This document shows, piece by piece, positions 1 to 7,216 of a stretch of 16,215 nucleotides of DNA. Both the position numbers and the translations under genes were made by a program. Numbering within the stretch: the stretch's first letter is position 1; the number at the start of each line of letters is the position of its first letter. The DNA is from Clostridiales bacterium (GTDB lineage: Bacteria; Bacillota; Clostridia; Christensenellales; Borkfalkiaceae). The notes beneath the pieces are model-generated. The model saw only the letters and a list, made by a program, of their open reading frames with translations. It was not told the origin of the DNA and did not search any database. The stretch spans positions 163,111 to 179,325 of the forward strand of contig DPGH01000010.1 of NCBI GenBank assembly GCA_003523255.1. Direction: 5' to 3'.

Positions 1-39
1 CCGTAGACCGACGCTCTATCCAGCCAAAGCTAATGGTGC
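1..39 (-). tRNA. tRNA-Arg(ACG), 5' part only
   Basis: The reverse complement of the first 39 bases reads as the 5' half of a tRNA: acceptor strand GCACCAT, positions 8-9 TA, D-stem GCTT pairing with GAGC (one T-G pair), a GG-containing D-loop, then the 5' anticodon stem TCGGT and loop start CTACGG. This gives anticodon ACG, the usual bacterial tRNA-Arg whose A34 is deaminated to inosine by TadA. The 3' half lies outside the window. The D-loop begins with T where A14 is nearly universal, and one D-stem pair is a wobble, so the gene may be slightly degenerate or carry a sequencing error. Confidence 0.8.
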
Positions 40-192
40 ATGTAAATTATTTAGTTGTTACGGCTTTCAATCGGTTACTTGCCAACGGTATGTAAATTTG
101 TTCAGTCGCTACTGCGCCGGGCTATACAACCTTTAACTTTTACCGTGTTGCGCGCCTTTTAGTCCGCCACGAGTTAATGCAAACCGTGCGAT

Positions 193-234
193 AAAATAAA
201 TGTAAGCCGTTTTTTCAAACGGCTTATTTATTTT
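193..234. terminator. Bidirectional hairpin terminator
   Basis: A nine-base perfect stem (AAGCCGTTT/AAACGGCTT, 204-212 with 217-225) has a TTTC loop. It is lengthened by an A-rich arm (194-200) that pairs with a T-rich arm (227-233) across a two-base bulge. This A/T flanking works in both directions. It lies just past the end of the minus-strand membrane-protein pair and most likely ends that transcript. Nothing else recognisable is seen between it and the tRNA at the left edge. Confidence 0.75.
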
Positions 235-296
235 ATAACTTTTATTAAATTTTGTCAATTGTTAAAAGGGGTAAAAAAACAATATTTAAAAACTTA

Positions 297-785
297 TTAT
301 TCTTCGCAAGCGCAGTTATCTTCTTTTTTGCGCGGAGAAATTTTATACGCTATGCAAGCTAAGGTTATTTCAGCTATCACGCAAGCGGATAAAATAGCGA
401 TAGGCGCCAAGAACGCAAGCGAAGAGCCTACTCTGCTTATACAATAAGCCAACGGCGTTGCCGCCATAATCGCCGTAACAACGGCAAATATGCTGAAACG
501 CCTGTTTTTACCGTATTTTTTACATCTAACCGCCTCTACCACGGCGACCGCAATATATGACGCCGTTAAAAGTAACAGTCCGACGGTGTAGGCAAGAGAC
601 CAGATAAAGGAAACGTTCAATAAAATCCCGGCATATCCGGCGGACTCAGCATTTTCGGCAGAATTATAATAATTCATAGTTTTTATCGAAAACACTAAAT
701 AAATCGTCAAAAGCGTTAACATGGTTGCGGCGAATATAAAATCGATTATTGCGCCTGCCGTTTTTAATTTACGAGTTTTGTCCAT
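297..785 (-). CDS. Small four-helix membrane protein (hypothetical)
   Basis: This 162-residue protein is not assigned to a known family. It has about four hydrophobic segments (near residues 10-35, 50-85, 95-118 and 122-150) and short polar tails, including a lysine-rich, Cys-containing C-terminus (PRKKEDNCACEE), so it should sit in the cytoplasmic membrane. Its N-terminus (MDKTRKLKTAGAIIDF) matches that of the next upstream protein (MDNERKLYKAGAITDF) and the helix layout is the same, so the two are tandem paralogues. An AGAGG motif about 9 bases before the ATG is a plausible ribosome-binding site. A TATAAT on the minus strand (821-816) could be a -10 box, but no good -35 is seen. The gene lies 63 bases after its paralogue and is the last of the minus-strand run before a terminator. 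Confidence 0.8.
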   Translation of the reverse strand: MDKTRKLKTAGAIIDFIFAATMLTLLTIYLVFSIKTMNYYNSAENAESAGYAGILLNVSFIWSLAYTVGLLLLTASYIAVAVVEAVRCKKYGKNRRFSIFAVVTAIMAATPLAYCISRVGSSLAFLAPIAILSACVIAEITLACIAYKISPRKKEDNCACEE

Positions 786-848
786 AATACAACCTCTACA
801 AAATATTTTCTAATTATTATATGCGCCGAAATTTCGGCTTGCACACGC

Positions 849-1310
849 TTAAACGCATTTAAACGATTTGTTTTTTGCCGCTATAACGATTTGAGCGATC
901 AGAACGAGTACGCACGCCGCAGCGGCGAATGCGACCGATATAAACTCCGTAGCGAGCAATACCGCAAAGAATGCGGAAACTACAGCCATAATCGCCGAAA
1001 GGACTATAAGCGCGGTGCATTTTCTCGTGTAGTCCGCATTTTTCATTTTAACGGCGTTTACGATTGCCAGCACCGTGTAAATTACGGTTATCAGTGCGAG
1101 AAAAACGCATCCGATAATGCCGAGGGCAACGATAATAACGCCGACAAAACCTGCCGCAAGCCCTTCGCCGACGCTGTCGGCATTTTCTCCCATAGAACTT
1201 ATTACCGCCATAACCGCGGTAAAAAATATCGCTATATACGCGATAAACACGGCAACGCCTACAAAATCCGTAATCGCGCCGGCTTTATAAAGTTTACGTT
1301 CGTTATCCAT
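849..1310 (-). CDS. Small four-helix membrane protein, paralogue of the downstream gene
   Basis: This 153-residue protein, with no family I recognise, has four hydrophobic stretches (about residues 13-40, 50-85, 97-120 and 122-145), a short acidic loop after the first (MGENADSVGEG) and a basic C-terminus (AKNKSFKCV). It shares the opening pattern MDxxRKLxxAGAIxDF and overall architecture with the gene at 297-785, which points to a local duplication. A GGGGG tract about 5 bases before the ATG serves as ribosome-binding site. It follows alaS by 75 bases on the same strand. That gap holds small inverted repeats but no clear terminator, so co-transcription with the synthetase genes is possible though not shown. 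The ORF on the opposite strand across it (891-1694) looks like a shadow. Confidence 0.8.
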   Translation of the reverse strand: MDNERKLYKAGAITDFVGVAVFIAYIAIFFTAVMAVISSMGENADSVGEGLAAGFVGVIIVALGIIGCVFLALITVIYTVLAIVNAVKMKNADYTRKCTALIVLSAIMAVVSAFFAVLLATEFISVAFAAAACVLVLIAQIVIAAKNKSFKCV

Positions 1311-1335
1311 TTTAACCCCCGTTACAAAAGCGAAC

Positions 1336-1375
1336 CAAAACGTACGTCGTTTTGCTTTCCGGCGTTTTTAACGCC
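1336..1375. terminator. Two small inverted repeats after alaS (weak terminator candidate)
   Basis: CAAAACG/CGTTTTG (1336-1342 with 1348-1354) and GGCGTT/AACGCC (1361-1366 with 1370-1375) form two short hairpins just downstream of the alaS stop on the minus strand. Neither is followed by a clear U-run in that direction, so attenuation or termination here is only a guess. Confidence 0.3.
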
Positions 1376-1385
1376 GCCACGTTTA

Positions 1386-3203
1386 TTATTCGAGCACCGC
1401 TTTTATTCTGCGCACGCCGGAAGAAGAACTTTCTTCTTTCAAAATTTTGAATTTGCCGAGTTCCGCCGTGTTTTTAACGTGCGGACCGCCGCATATCTGT
1501 TTATCGACGTTACCTATCGTATATACCGAAACCGTCTGGTCGTCGCTGTCTGCATGGAACACGCCGTATGCGCCCTGTTTTATCGCTTCGGAGTAGGGGA
1601 GTTCGGTCTTTATTACGTCGATCTTCGCGGCGATAACGTCGTTTACGAACTTTTCAAGTCGTTTAATCTCGTCCTCGGTCATTTTATGGTCTAAATTAAA
1701 GTCGAAGCGCATACGCTCCTCGTTTATGTTGGAGCCTTTTTGTTCGGTTTTGTCGCCGAACATTTTACGCAGCCCCGCAAGCATTATATGCGTTGCGGTG
1801 TGGTATTTGGTAGTCGTTTCGTTCCGTTCGGTAAGCCCGCCCTTTGCCGCGGCGGCTTGCGCTTTTGAAAGTTCCTGATGCGCCTTAAACGCCTCGTTAA
1901 AGCCCGCCTCGTCAACGGACAGTCCCTTTTCGGCGGCGAGTTCTACGGTAAGTTCGAGTGGAAAGCCGAACGTATCGTAAAGACGGAACGCGGTTTTGCC
2001 GTTAATTACCTTTTCCGGTACGTAAGCGGGGTCTTTTTCTTTCATGAAAGCGTTCTTTCTTTCAAGTCCCGTTATCGTTTTGTCGAATTCTTTCATCCCC
2101 GATTGCAAAGTCGCTTCAAACCGTTTGCTTTCCTTTGCGATTTCGTCTAAAATATAATTTTCTTTTTCGACGAGCAGGGGATAAGCCTCGTCGTAAATTT
2201 TCTCTATGAACACGCGCGCGACGTTCAAAAGCGATTCCGACCCGATTTCAAGGTCGCGGCAGTACCTTATAGCGCGGCGCAAAAGCCTTCTCAAAATGTA
2301 TCCCGCGCCCGTGTTGGAGGGGAGTATGCCGTTTCTGTCGCCGATAAGCATTACCGAAGTACGGATATGGTCGGCGATTATACGCATGGCTTTTCTCGCC
2401 TTTTCGTCCTCGTCGTAATTCTTGCCCGAAACGTTTTCGAGTTCTTTTATCGCCGAAGAAAACAGGTCGGTCTTATAGCCGTCGTCAAGTCCGTTTAAAA
2501 ACAGCAAAAGTCTGTCTAATCCAAAGCCCGTATCTACGTTTTTGCTCGAAAGTTCGCCGTACTTGCCGCCTTCTTCTTTTTTGTACTGCATGTAAACGTC
2601 GTTGCCGATTTCGACAAATCTGTCCGAAGTCAAAAAGTCGCTTGAATCTTTGCCGTCCTCTCTCGGGTAAAACCATTCGTTATCGGGTCCGCAAGGGGTG
2701 CCTACGGTGCCTTCTAATTCCCACCAGTTGTCTTTTTTAGGAAGGTAAAAAATATTTTCGGGTTTTATGCCGAGCGATTTTAAAAGTTCGGCGGTTTCGT
2801 CGTCGCGCGGGGCGGCTTCGTTACCCTCGAATACGGTAGAGCATATTTTGTTTTTGTCAAACCCGAAAACCTCCGTAAGCAGTTCAAACGTCCAAGCGGT
2901 TTTTTCCTTTTTAAAATAGTCGCCGAGCGACCAGTTGCCCATCATCTCGAAAAAAGTAAAGTGCGTTGCGTCGCCGACGGAGTCTATGTCTACCGTGCGT
3001 ACGCAACCCTGTACGTTGCAAAGTCTTTTGCCCATGGGGTGCGGTTTACCGAGAAGATACGGCATAAGCGGCTGCATACCCGCAACGTTGAACATAACGC
3101 CCGTCGTGCCGTCGCCGATTAAAGATACCGCGCCTATATTAACGTGCCCTTTGCTTTCGTAAAACTTTATCCACTTGTTTCTTAATTCTTTAGATGTTAT
3201 CAT
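1386..3203 (-). CDS. alaS: Alanyl-tRNA synthetase, short form lacking the C-Ala domain
   Basis: This enzyme charges tRNA-Ala with alanine and clears mischarged Ser/Gly-tRNA-Ala. The 605 residues hold the class II aminoacylation core (residues about 1-245, with the motif-3 stretch VDTGFGLDRLL near 225), the tRNA-recognition helical domain (about 250-440), and the editing domain with metal-ligand pairs HTATH (H468, H472) and CGGPH (C571, H575). The protein stops right after the conserved SSSSGVRRIKAV element that normally closes the editing domain. The oligomerisation/C-Ala region of usual bacterial AlaRS (about 870 residues) is therefore absent, and since the end falls at a domain border it does not look like a random truncation. 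The ATG is 19 bases after cysS; its SD is weak (GGGC). From memory, the core resembles the short AlaRS type of Patescibacteria more than the standard Bacillota form; this was not tested. Confidence 0.96.
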   Translation of the reverse strand: MITSKELRNKWIKFYESKGHVNIGAVSLIGDGTTGVMFNVAGMQPLMPYLLGKPHPMGKRLCNVQGCVRTVDIDSVGDATHFTFFEMMGNWSLGDYFKKEKTAWTFELLTEVFGFDKNKICSTVFEGNEAAPRDDETAELLKSLGIKPENIFYLPKKDNWWELEGTVGTPCGPDNEWFYPREDGKDSSDFLTSDRFVEIGNDVYMQYKKEEGGKYGELSSKNVDTGFGLDRLLLFLNGLDDGYKTDLFSSAIKELENVSGKNYDEDEKARKAMRIIADHIRTSVMLIGDRNGILPSNTGAGYILRRLLRRAIRYCRDLEIGSESLLNVARVFIEKIYDEAYPLLVEKENYILDEIAKESKRFEATLQSGMKEFDKTITGLERKNAFMKEKDPAYVPEKVINGKTAFRLYDTFGFPLELTVELAAEKGLSVDEAGFNEAFKAHQELSKAQAAAAKGGLTERNETTTKYHTATHIMLAGLRKMFGDKTEQKGSNINEERMRFDFNLDHKMTEDEIKRLEKFVNDVIAAKIDVIKTELPYSEAIKQGAYGVFHADSDDQTVSVYTIGNVDKQICGGPHVKNTAELGKFKILKEESSSSGVRRIKAVLE

Positions 3204-3222
3204 AACTATGCCCGTGTGTGTT

Positions 3223-4617
3223 TTATTTTTTTTCGGTTAAAGTATACCCGTCTTTGCCGTCTTTTATTTCGTAGCCGAGCGCGGCGATTTTATTGCGCAG
3301 TTCGTCGGATAAAGCCCAGTCTTTATTTTTTCTCGCGGCAAGCCTTTGTTCCGCAAGGGCGGTTACCTCTTGCGGTACCGCTTTAACTTTTTCCCGTTCG
3401 GCGGTTTTCAAAAACTCCTCGGGGGAGAGCGTGAAAAGTCCGAGTAAAGAATACGTGGTTTTTATCTGGTTTAAGTCCGCGCCGGCGGTTTTGTCGCCCG
3501 CGGCGATTTTCGCTTTAATGCGTTTAAAATATCCGTAAAGGTTGCCGAGCGCAAGCGCGGTGTTAAAGTCGTCGTCCATAGCGGCGTTAAATTCCGCGTC
3601 TATTTCGGGGTTTTCGCCTTCTATCGGTATTCCCGCTTCTGCCGCCGCCTTAAACGTTTTATAAAAATCGGCAAGGTGTTTTTCCGCTTCGGGGAATAAA
3701 TCGTCCGTAACGTTTATGTCGCCGCGGTAGTTGGTTTGCAACAGCGCGAACTTAATCGTTTCAAACGAATATTTATCCAAAAGGTCTTTAAGCAAAAGAC
3801 TGTTGCCGAGCGACTTGCTCATTTTTTGCCCGTTTACCTTGATAAGTCCGTTGTGTATCCAGTAAGAAGCGAACGGTTTACCCGTAAGCGCTTCCGTCTG
3901 CGCGATTTCGTTTTCGTGATGGGGGAAAATAAGGTCGCGCCCGCCGCCGTGTATGTCTATACGGTCGCCGAAAGCCTTTCTGTTCATCGTAGAACATTCT
4001 ATATGCCAGCCGGGTCTGCCTTTTCCCCAGGGGGAATTCCAGTACGGTTCGCCTTCTTTTGCCGCTTTCCAAAGGGCAAAGTCGAGCGGGTTGCGTTTAA
4101 GTTCGTCGTTATCGACCCTTACGCCGTTAAGCGCGTCCTCGAGATTACGGTGAGAAAGCCGCCCGTAGGAGGGAAAACTGTCTACCGAAAAATACACGTC
4201 GCCCTTTTCGGTGGGGTAGGCGTGCCCCTTTTCTATAAGGGCTTCGGTAAATTCTATTATGTCGCCTATGCACTCGGTCGCTTTAAGCCATATGGAGGGT
4301 TCGCCAACGTGCAGGCGCGCCATCTCCTTATCGATGACTTTAATCATGTTTTCGGCATACTCTGCCGCGGGAACGCCCGTTTCGTTAGACTTGGCGATGA
4401 TTTTATCGTCCACGTCCGTATAGTTGCGAGCATAGGTTACTTGATACCCTTTCTTTTCGAGATATTTACGTATAATATCGTAAATTATCGCCTGGTACGC
4501 GTGCCCGATATGCGCCTCGCCCGATACGGTTATGCCGCAAGCGTATATTTTTACCTTGCCCGCTTCGAGCGGAACGAATTCCTGTTTTTTACCCGTAAGG
4601 GTGTTGTAAATTTTCAT
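3223..4617 (-). CDS. cysS: Cysteinyl-tRNA synthetase
   Basis: A class I synthetase that charges tRNA-Cys, 464 residues, the usual length. HIGH is at residues 36-39 and KMSKS at 265-269. The active-site zinc ligands that select cysteine are all present: C27, C208, H233 and E237 (in FPHHENE). The signature around the first cysteine is ACGITVSGEAHIGHA rather than the common CGPTVYDYAHIGHA, a mild divergence. The C-terminal third is the DALR-type helical and anticodon-binding region. An ACGGAG ribosome-binding site precedes the ATG. The gene lies 33 bases after cysE and 19 before alaS on the same strand, so it is almost certainly co-transcribed with them; cysE-cysS pairing is a common Bacillota arrangement. 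Confidence 0.97.
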   Translation of the reverse strand: MKIYNTLTGKKQEFVPLEAGKVKIYACGITVSGEAHIGHAYQAIIYDIIRKYLEKKGYQVTYARNYTDVDDKIIAKSNETGVPAAEYAENMIKVIDKEMARLHVGEPSIWLKATECIGDIIEFTEALIEKGHAYPTEKGDVYFSVDSFPSYGRLSHRNLEDALNGVRVDNDELKRNPLDFALWKAAKEGEPYWNSPWGKGRPGWHIECSTMNRKAFGDRIDIHGGGRDLIFPHHENEIAQTEALTGKPFASYWIHNGLIKVNGQKMSKSLGNSLLLKDLLDKYSFETIKFALLQTNYRGDINVTDDLFPEAEKHLADFYKTFKAAAEAGIPIEGENPEIDAEFNAAMDDDFNTALALGNLYGYFKRIKAKIAAGDKTAGADLNQIKTTYSLLGLFTLSPEEFLKTAEREKVKAVPQEVTALAEQRLAARKNKDWALSDELRNKIAALGYEIKDGKDGYTLTEKK

Positions 4618-4650
4618 ATAAACTCCGTTATTCGGTTGCCCGTGGGTCGG

Positions 4651-5349
4651 TTATAAATGAGTTTTTTCGTCGCCCTTTACGCTGAAACCCGGGTCTACGA
4701 CGTTTTTTTCGTTTTCATTACCGGTAAGAGCCTCGATTTTTCGTTCTAAAAGGTACACTTTTTCGCGCAGAGCGCAAATCTCTTCTTGCAAGGGGTCGCG
4801 TTTTTCCTGTTCGAGGTCTTTAACTTTTTCGCCGTTGATTTTTACGACTATGCCCGGTACGCCGACCACCGTGGCGTACGGCGGTACCTCTTTAAGCACT
4901 ACCGCGCCCGCGCCGATTTTGGCGTATTCGCCGACGGTAAAGCCGCCGAGAATTTTTGCGCCCGCGCTTATAACCGCGCCGCGTTTTACCGTGGGGTGGC
5001 GTTTGCCTTTTTCTTTACCCGTACCGCCGAGCGTAACGCCCTGATATATAACGACGTCCTCTTCTATTTCTGCCGTTTCGCCTATAACGACGCCTGCTCC
5101 GTGGTCGATAAACACGCCGCCCGCGATTTTAGCGGCGGGGTGTATTTCTATTCCCGTAAAAAATTTCGCCGTCTGGCTGAGCATTCTCGCGAGAAGTTTA
5201 AATTTTATTTTATAAAAAAACCGCGCGACTCTGTGCCAGGACAGTGCGTGAACGCCCGAATAGGTGAGCCAGATTTCGAATTTATTTCTGGCGGCAGGGT
5301 CGTTCGCTTTTGCGGCGCGTATGTCTTTTCTAAGATTTTTAAAGAACAT
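4651..5349 (-). CDS. cysE: Serine O-acetyltransferase
   Basis: It transfers acetyl from acetyl-CoA to L-serine, giving O-acetylserine for cysteine synthesis. The 232-residue protein is the short type, with an abbreviated N-terminal helical part (1-65) before the left-handed beta-helix of hexapeptide repeats (about 66-170). The conserved GIEIHPAAKI (66 on), the catalytic Asp-His pair in IDHGAGVVIGETA (D82, H83), and GVTLGGTGKEKGKRHP are visible. The tail after 180 contains a short heptad-like coiled coil (LREKVYLLERKIEAL) and a polar end. The SD is poor (GGGTGA). It has its own promoter with an embedded inverted repeat, and is followed at 33 bases by cysS, so precursor synthesis and cysteine charging are probably co-regulated. 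Confidence 0.95.
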   Translation of the reverse strand: MFFKNLRKDIRAAKANDPAARNKFEIWLTYSGVHALSWHRVARFFYKIKFKLLARMLSQTAKFFTGIEIHPAAKIAGGVFIDHGAGVVIGETAEIEEDVVIYQGVTLGGTGKEKGKRHPTVKRGAVISAGAKILGGFTVGEYAKIGAGAVVLKEVPPYATVVGVPGIVVKINGEKVKDLEQEKRDPLQEEICALREKVYLLERKIEALTGNENEKNVVDPGFSVKGDEKTHL

Positions 5350-5368
5350 AAATCACCCGATAAACTAT

Positions 5369-5397
5369 ATCATACCATTAAACCGCCGTTTAATCAA
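5369..5397 (-). promoter_or_regulatory. cysE promoter with embedded inverted repeat
   Basis: On the minus strand TTGATT (5397-5392) and TATGAT (5374-5369) are separated by exactly 17 bases, a good sigma-A-type promoter ending about 20 bases before the cysE ATG. A perfect inverted repeat, ATTAAAC-CGCC-GTTTAAT (5377-5394), fills the spacer and touches the -35. That is a typical place for a repressor operator. No T-box-like leader fits in the short 5' region. Confidence 0.65.
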
Positions 5398-5412
5398 GCA
5401 AAACGCGGTTCG

Positions 5413-6171
5413 TCAAAAAACTTTAACGCCCGATTCTTCGATTTGCGCTCTTAACGCCGCGGGAAAGTTTTTATCCACCACCATACAGTTTATATCGGAT
5501 AAGCCCGCAAAGGTGTAAGGCGTTTTTCTCCCTACCTTAGAACTGTCTATAAGCATAACGGTTCTGTCCGCCTTTTCCATTACTTTGCGTTTTATCTCCG
5601 ACTCGCTTTGCATGCCGCAGGTGAACGTGCCGGAATCTTTGTTAAAACCCGTCGCCGTCATTATCGCCGTTTGAATGTTTATGCCGTCTATAAAGTCAAG
5701 GCAGGTTTTACCTACCGTGATAAAGTTGTTACGCCTTAAATCGCCGCCGAGCAAAGCGACCCTCGGTTTGTCTTTACGCATAACGGTTTCCGCTATAACC
5801 AGCGCGTTGGTCAAAACGTAAAAATCGTCGTCGGGGAGTGCGCGCGCAAAGTACGTCGTCGTAGAGCCGCCGTCTATAAACATACATTCGCCCGGCTCGA
5901 AAAGGGATACGGCTTTCGCGGCTATTTCGAGTTTTTCTTCCGCGTTGTATATGATACGTTCCGAAAAGTCCGCTTCTTTGGCGCGGAGCACGGTGCCGAC
6001 CGAAATCGCGCCGCCGGGTACCCTTAACACTTTATTTTCTTCTTCGAGGCGGTTAAGGTCGCGTCTGAGCGTCATGGAAGATACTCCCGAAAAAGCGTTT
6101 TCGAGTTCGTGAAGGGTAACTTTACCGTTTTTATCGATAAAGTCCTGTAGCATTATCAATCTGTCTTTCAT
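5413..6171 (-). CDS. DeoR-family sugar-responsive transcriptional regulator
   Basis: This 252-residue protein has the standard two-part DeoR layout. An N-terminal winged helix-turn-helix (about 1-58) carries the recognition helix MTLRRDLNRLEE and the turn VLRVPGGA. A sugar-phosphate-sensing, ribose-isomerase-like domain (about 75-235) has FIDGGSTTTYFARAL (DGGST at 100-104), VLTN, LLGGDLRRNN and the late DSSKVGRKTPYTFA. Family members usually repress genes for uptake or breakdown of one sugar and are released by its phosphate. The AAGGAG ribosome-binding site overlaps the stop region of the preceding glycosidase remnant, so the two were one transcription unit. Which sugar it senses cannot be read here, and the partner gene looks broken, so it may regulate targets elsewhere or be an orphan. 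Confidence 0.92.
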   Translation of the reverse strand: MKDRLIMLQDFIDKNGKVTLHELENAFSGVSSMTLRRDLNRLEEENKVLRVPGGAISVGTVLRAKEADFSERIIYNAEEKLEIAAKAVSLFEPGECMFIDGGSTTTYFARALPDDDFYVLTNALVIAETVMRKDKPRVALLGGDLRRNNFITVGKTCLDFIDGINIQTAIMTATGFNKDSGTFTCGMQSESEIKRKVMEKADRTVMLIDSSKVGRKTPYTFAGLSDINCMVVDKNFPAALRAQIEESGVKVF

Positions 6172-6178
6172 TTAAGCG

Positions 6179-6973
6179 TTACTCCTTTATAAAATTAACG
6201 TAGGGTGCTTTAAAAAGACCCGAGGGACGTAAAATATACTCGCGACTGTAATCGGAGCCTTCGGTCATCCGGGAATCGACCCCGAAATATCTTTTACGCG
6301 TACATGCGTGCAGCGCGCCGAATGAGTTTACGCGTGATAAAAACACTTTGATTTTAAGCACGTGTTTTCCGGCGTCTACAGAAACGCGTTCGGTTTTGTA
6401 AGGCGTAAACGCGAGTTTGCCTATCTCTTTACCGTCTAAACTCGCGCTTGCGGTAACGCCCGCGTATATTTCCGCTCCCGCTTCTATCGCGCCCTTTTCG
6501 CACTCGAAAGGTATTTCGTATTCTATCGCGCCGCCGTAAAACGGAAGTCCCTGCGCGGTTACGTCGGAGTAGTAAAGCGCGGCTTTGGGAGAGGTGAGTC
6601 GTGCGTCGTCTCCCATAACCGAGACGCCGAAATCGCCGGTTAAAAAGTAATTTTCAACGCTTATGTTTTCGCCGAACGGCGCTTTTACGATAAGTTCGTA
6701 AAACCACGCCTCCATGTTTTCGCTTTCCGCTTTTTCAATACAGGCTTTAACGCAGTCCATAAATTCGTCAGAAAGATATTTGGTAACTAACCCCTGTCTC
6801 GGGTGCATGTTAAATCTGCCGAAGCCCATCTTTTTGAACTCTTCTATCTGCCGGCAAAGTTCGTCCTTTTTCAGTTCGTCGTTCCAAGCCCAAAACGGCG
6901 CGCCGCGGTATTCCGCGGTGGGATTTGCAAATAATTCTTTGTCAAAGTCTTTATTTCTTTCGTCGTATATAAT
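6179..6973 (-). pseudogene. Internally deleted glycoside-hydrolase-like gene without a normal start codon
   Basis: The reading frame is open from an upstream stop at about 7013 to 6179. Residues read APFWAWNDELKKDELCRQIEE, then FKKMGFGRFNMHPRQGLVTKYLSDEFMDCVKACIEKAESENMEAWFYE. This is the opening of large secreted or cytosolic glycosidases of the GH106/GH2-like kind, usually 900 residues or more. It then passes directly into a sequence (YFLTGDFGV, LPFYGGAIEYEIPF, then a beta-sandwich to the end) that resembles the far C-terminal part of the same proteins. The catalytic middle appears to be missing with the frame kept. No in-frame ATG, GTG or TTG precedes the conserved N-terminal motif. GGAG lies six bases before an ATT (6973) that could be a rare start or a mutated ATG; the first ATG (6829) falls inside the conserved region. 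A short 216-residue expressed protein cannot be excluded. Confidence 0.65.
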
Positions 6974-7151
6974 AAGCTTCTCCGAGCGGTTCTTTTTATT
7001 TATTTTAACATTTTAATAACGTCTTTGCAATCGTATGAAAAAAATAATCATAATTTAAGTTATTTTTTATCAAAAAAACGGCAATTTTCGATTTTATTGC
7101 GGCGATTTAACAACAAAAGTTGCAAGAGATAAAGAAAATGACAAAAAAACG

Positions 7152-7180
7152 TTGATTTTAAGGTTAAACGGCTGTATAAT
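7152..7180 (+). promoter_or_regulatory. serS promoter
   Basis: TTGATT (7152-7157) and a perfect TATAAT (7175-7180) with a 17-base spacer predict transcription from about 7187, giving a leader of only about 30 bases before the serS ATG at 7217. That leaves no room for a T-box. The rest of the 7017-7151 gap is A/T-rich, with no other feature I can support. Confidence 0.75.
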
Positions 7181-7216
7181 AGTTAGCGATAATCACAAGA
7201 GTATCGGAGAATAATT

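Noticed and set aside
41..116. Loose direct repeat of TGTAAATT-containing stretches about 50 bases apart beside tRNA-Arg
   Set aside because: Only the eight-base TGTAAATT core matches well; the rest diverges, with no array or attachment-site structure.
825..838. Perfect 14-base palindrome GCCGAAATTTCGGC between the two membrane genes
   Set aside because: No loop and no U-run, so not a convincing terminator; seen once only, so an operator call would be a guess.
891..1694. Long plus-strand ORF (267 residues) across the membrane gene and alaS
   Set aside because: Antisense to two well-supported genes; rich in Arg, Tyr, Phe and His as expected from a shadow frame; no SD or recognisable domain.
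3736..4656. Plus-strand ORF of 306 residues opposite cysS
   Set aside because: Lies wholly antisense to a complete cysS with all active-site motifs; its composition is that of a shadow frame.
4786..5454. Plus-strand ORF of 222 residues opposite cysE
   Set aside because: Antisense to cysE and its promoter; no family features.
7083..7110. GCAAT/ATTGC hairpin next to a T-run on the minus strand upstream of the glycosidase remnant
   Set aside because: Five-base stem with a ten-base loop is too weak for a terminator or riboswitch call in A/T-rich sequence.
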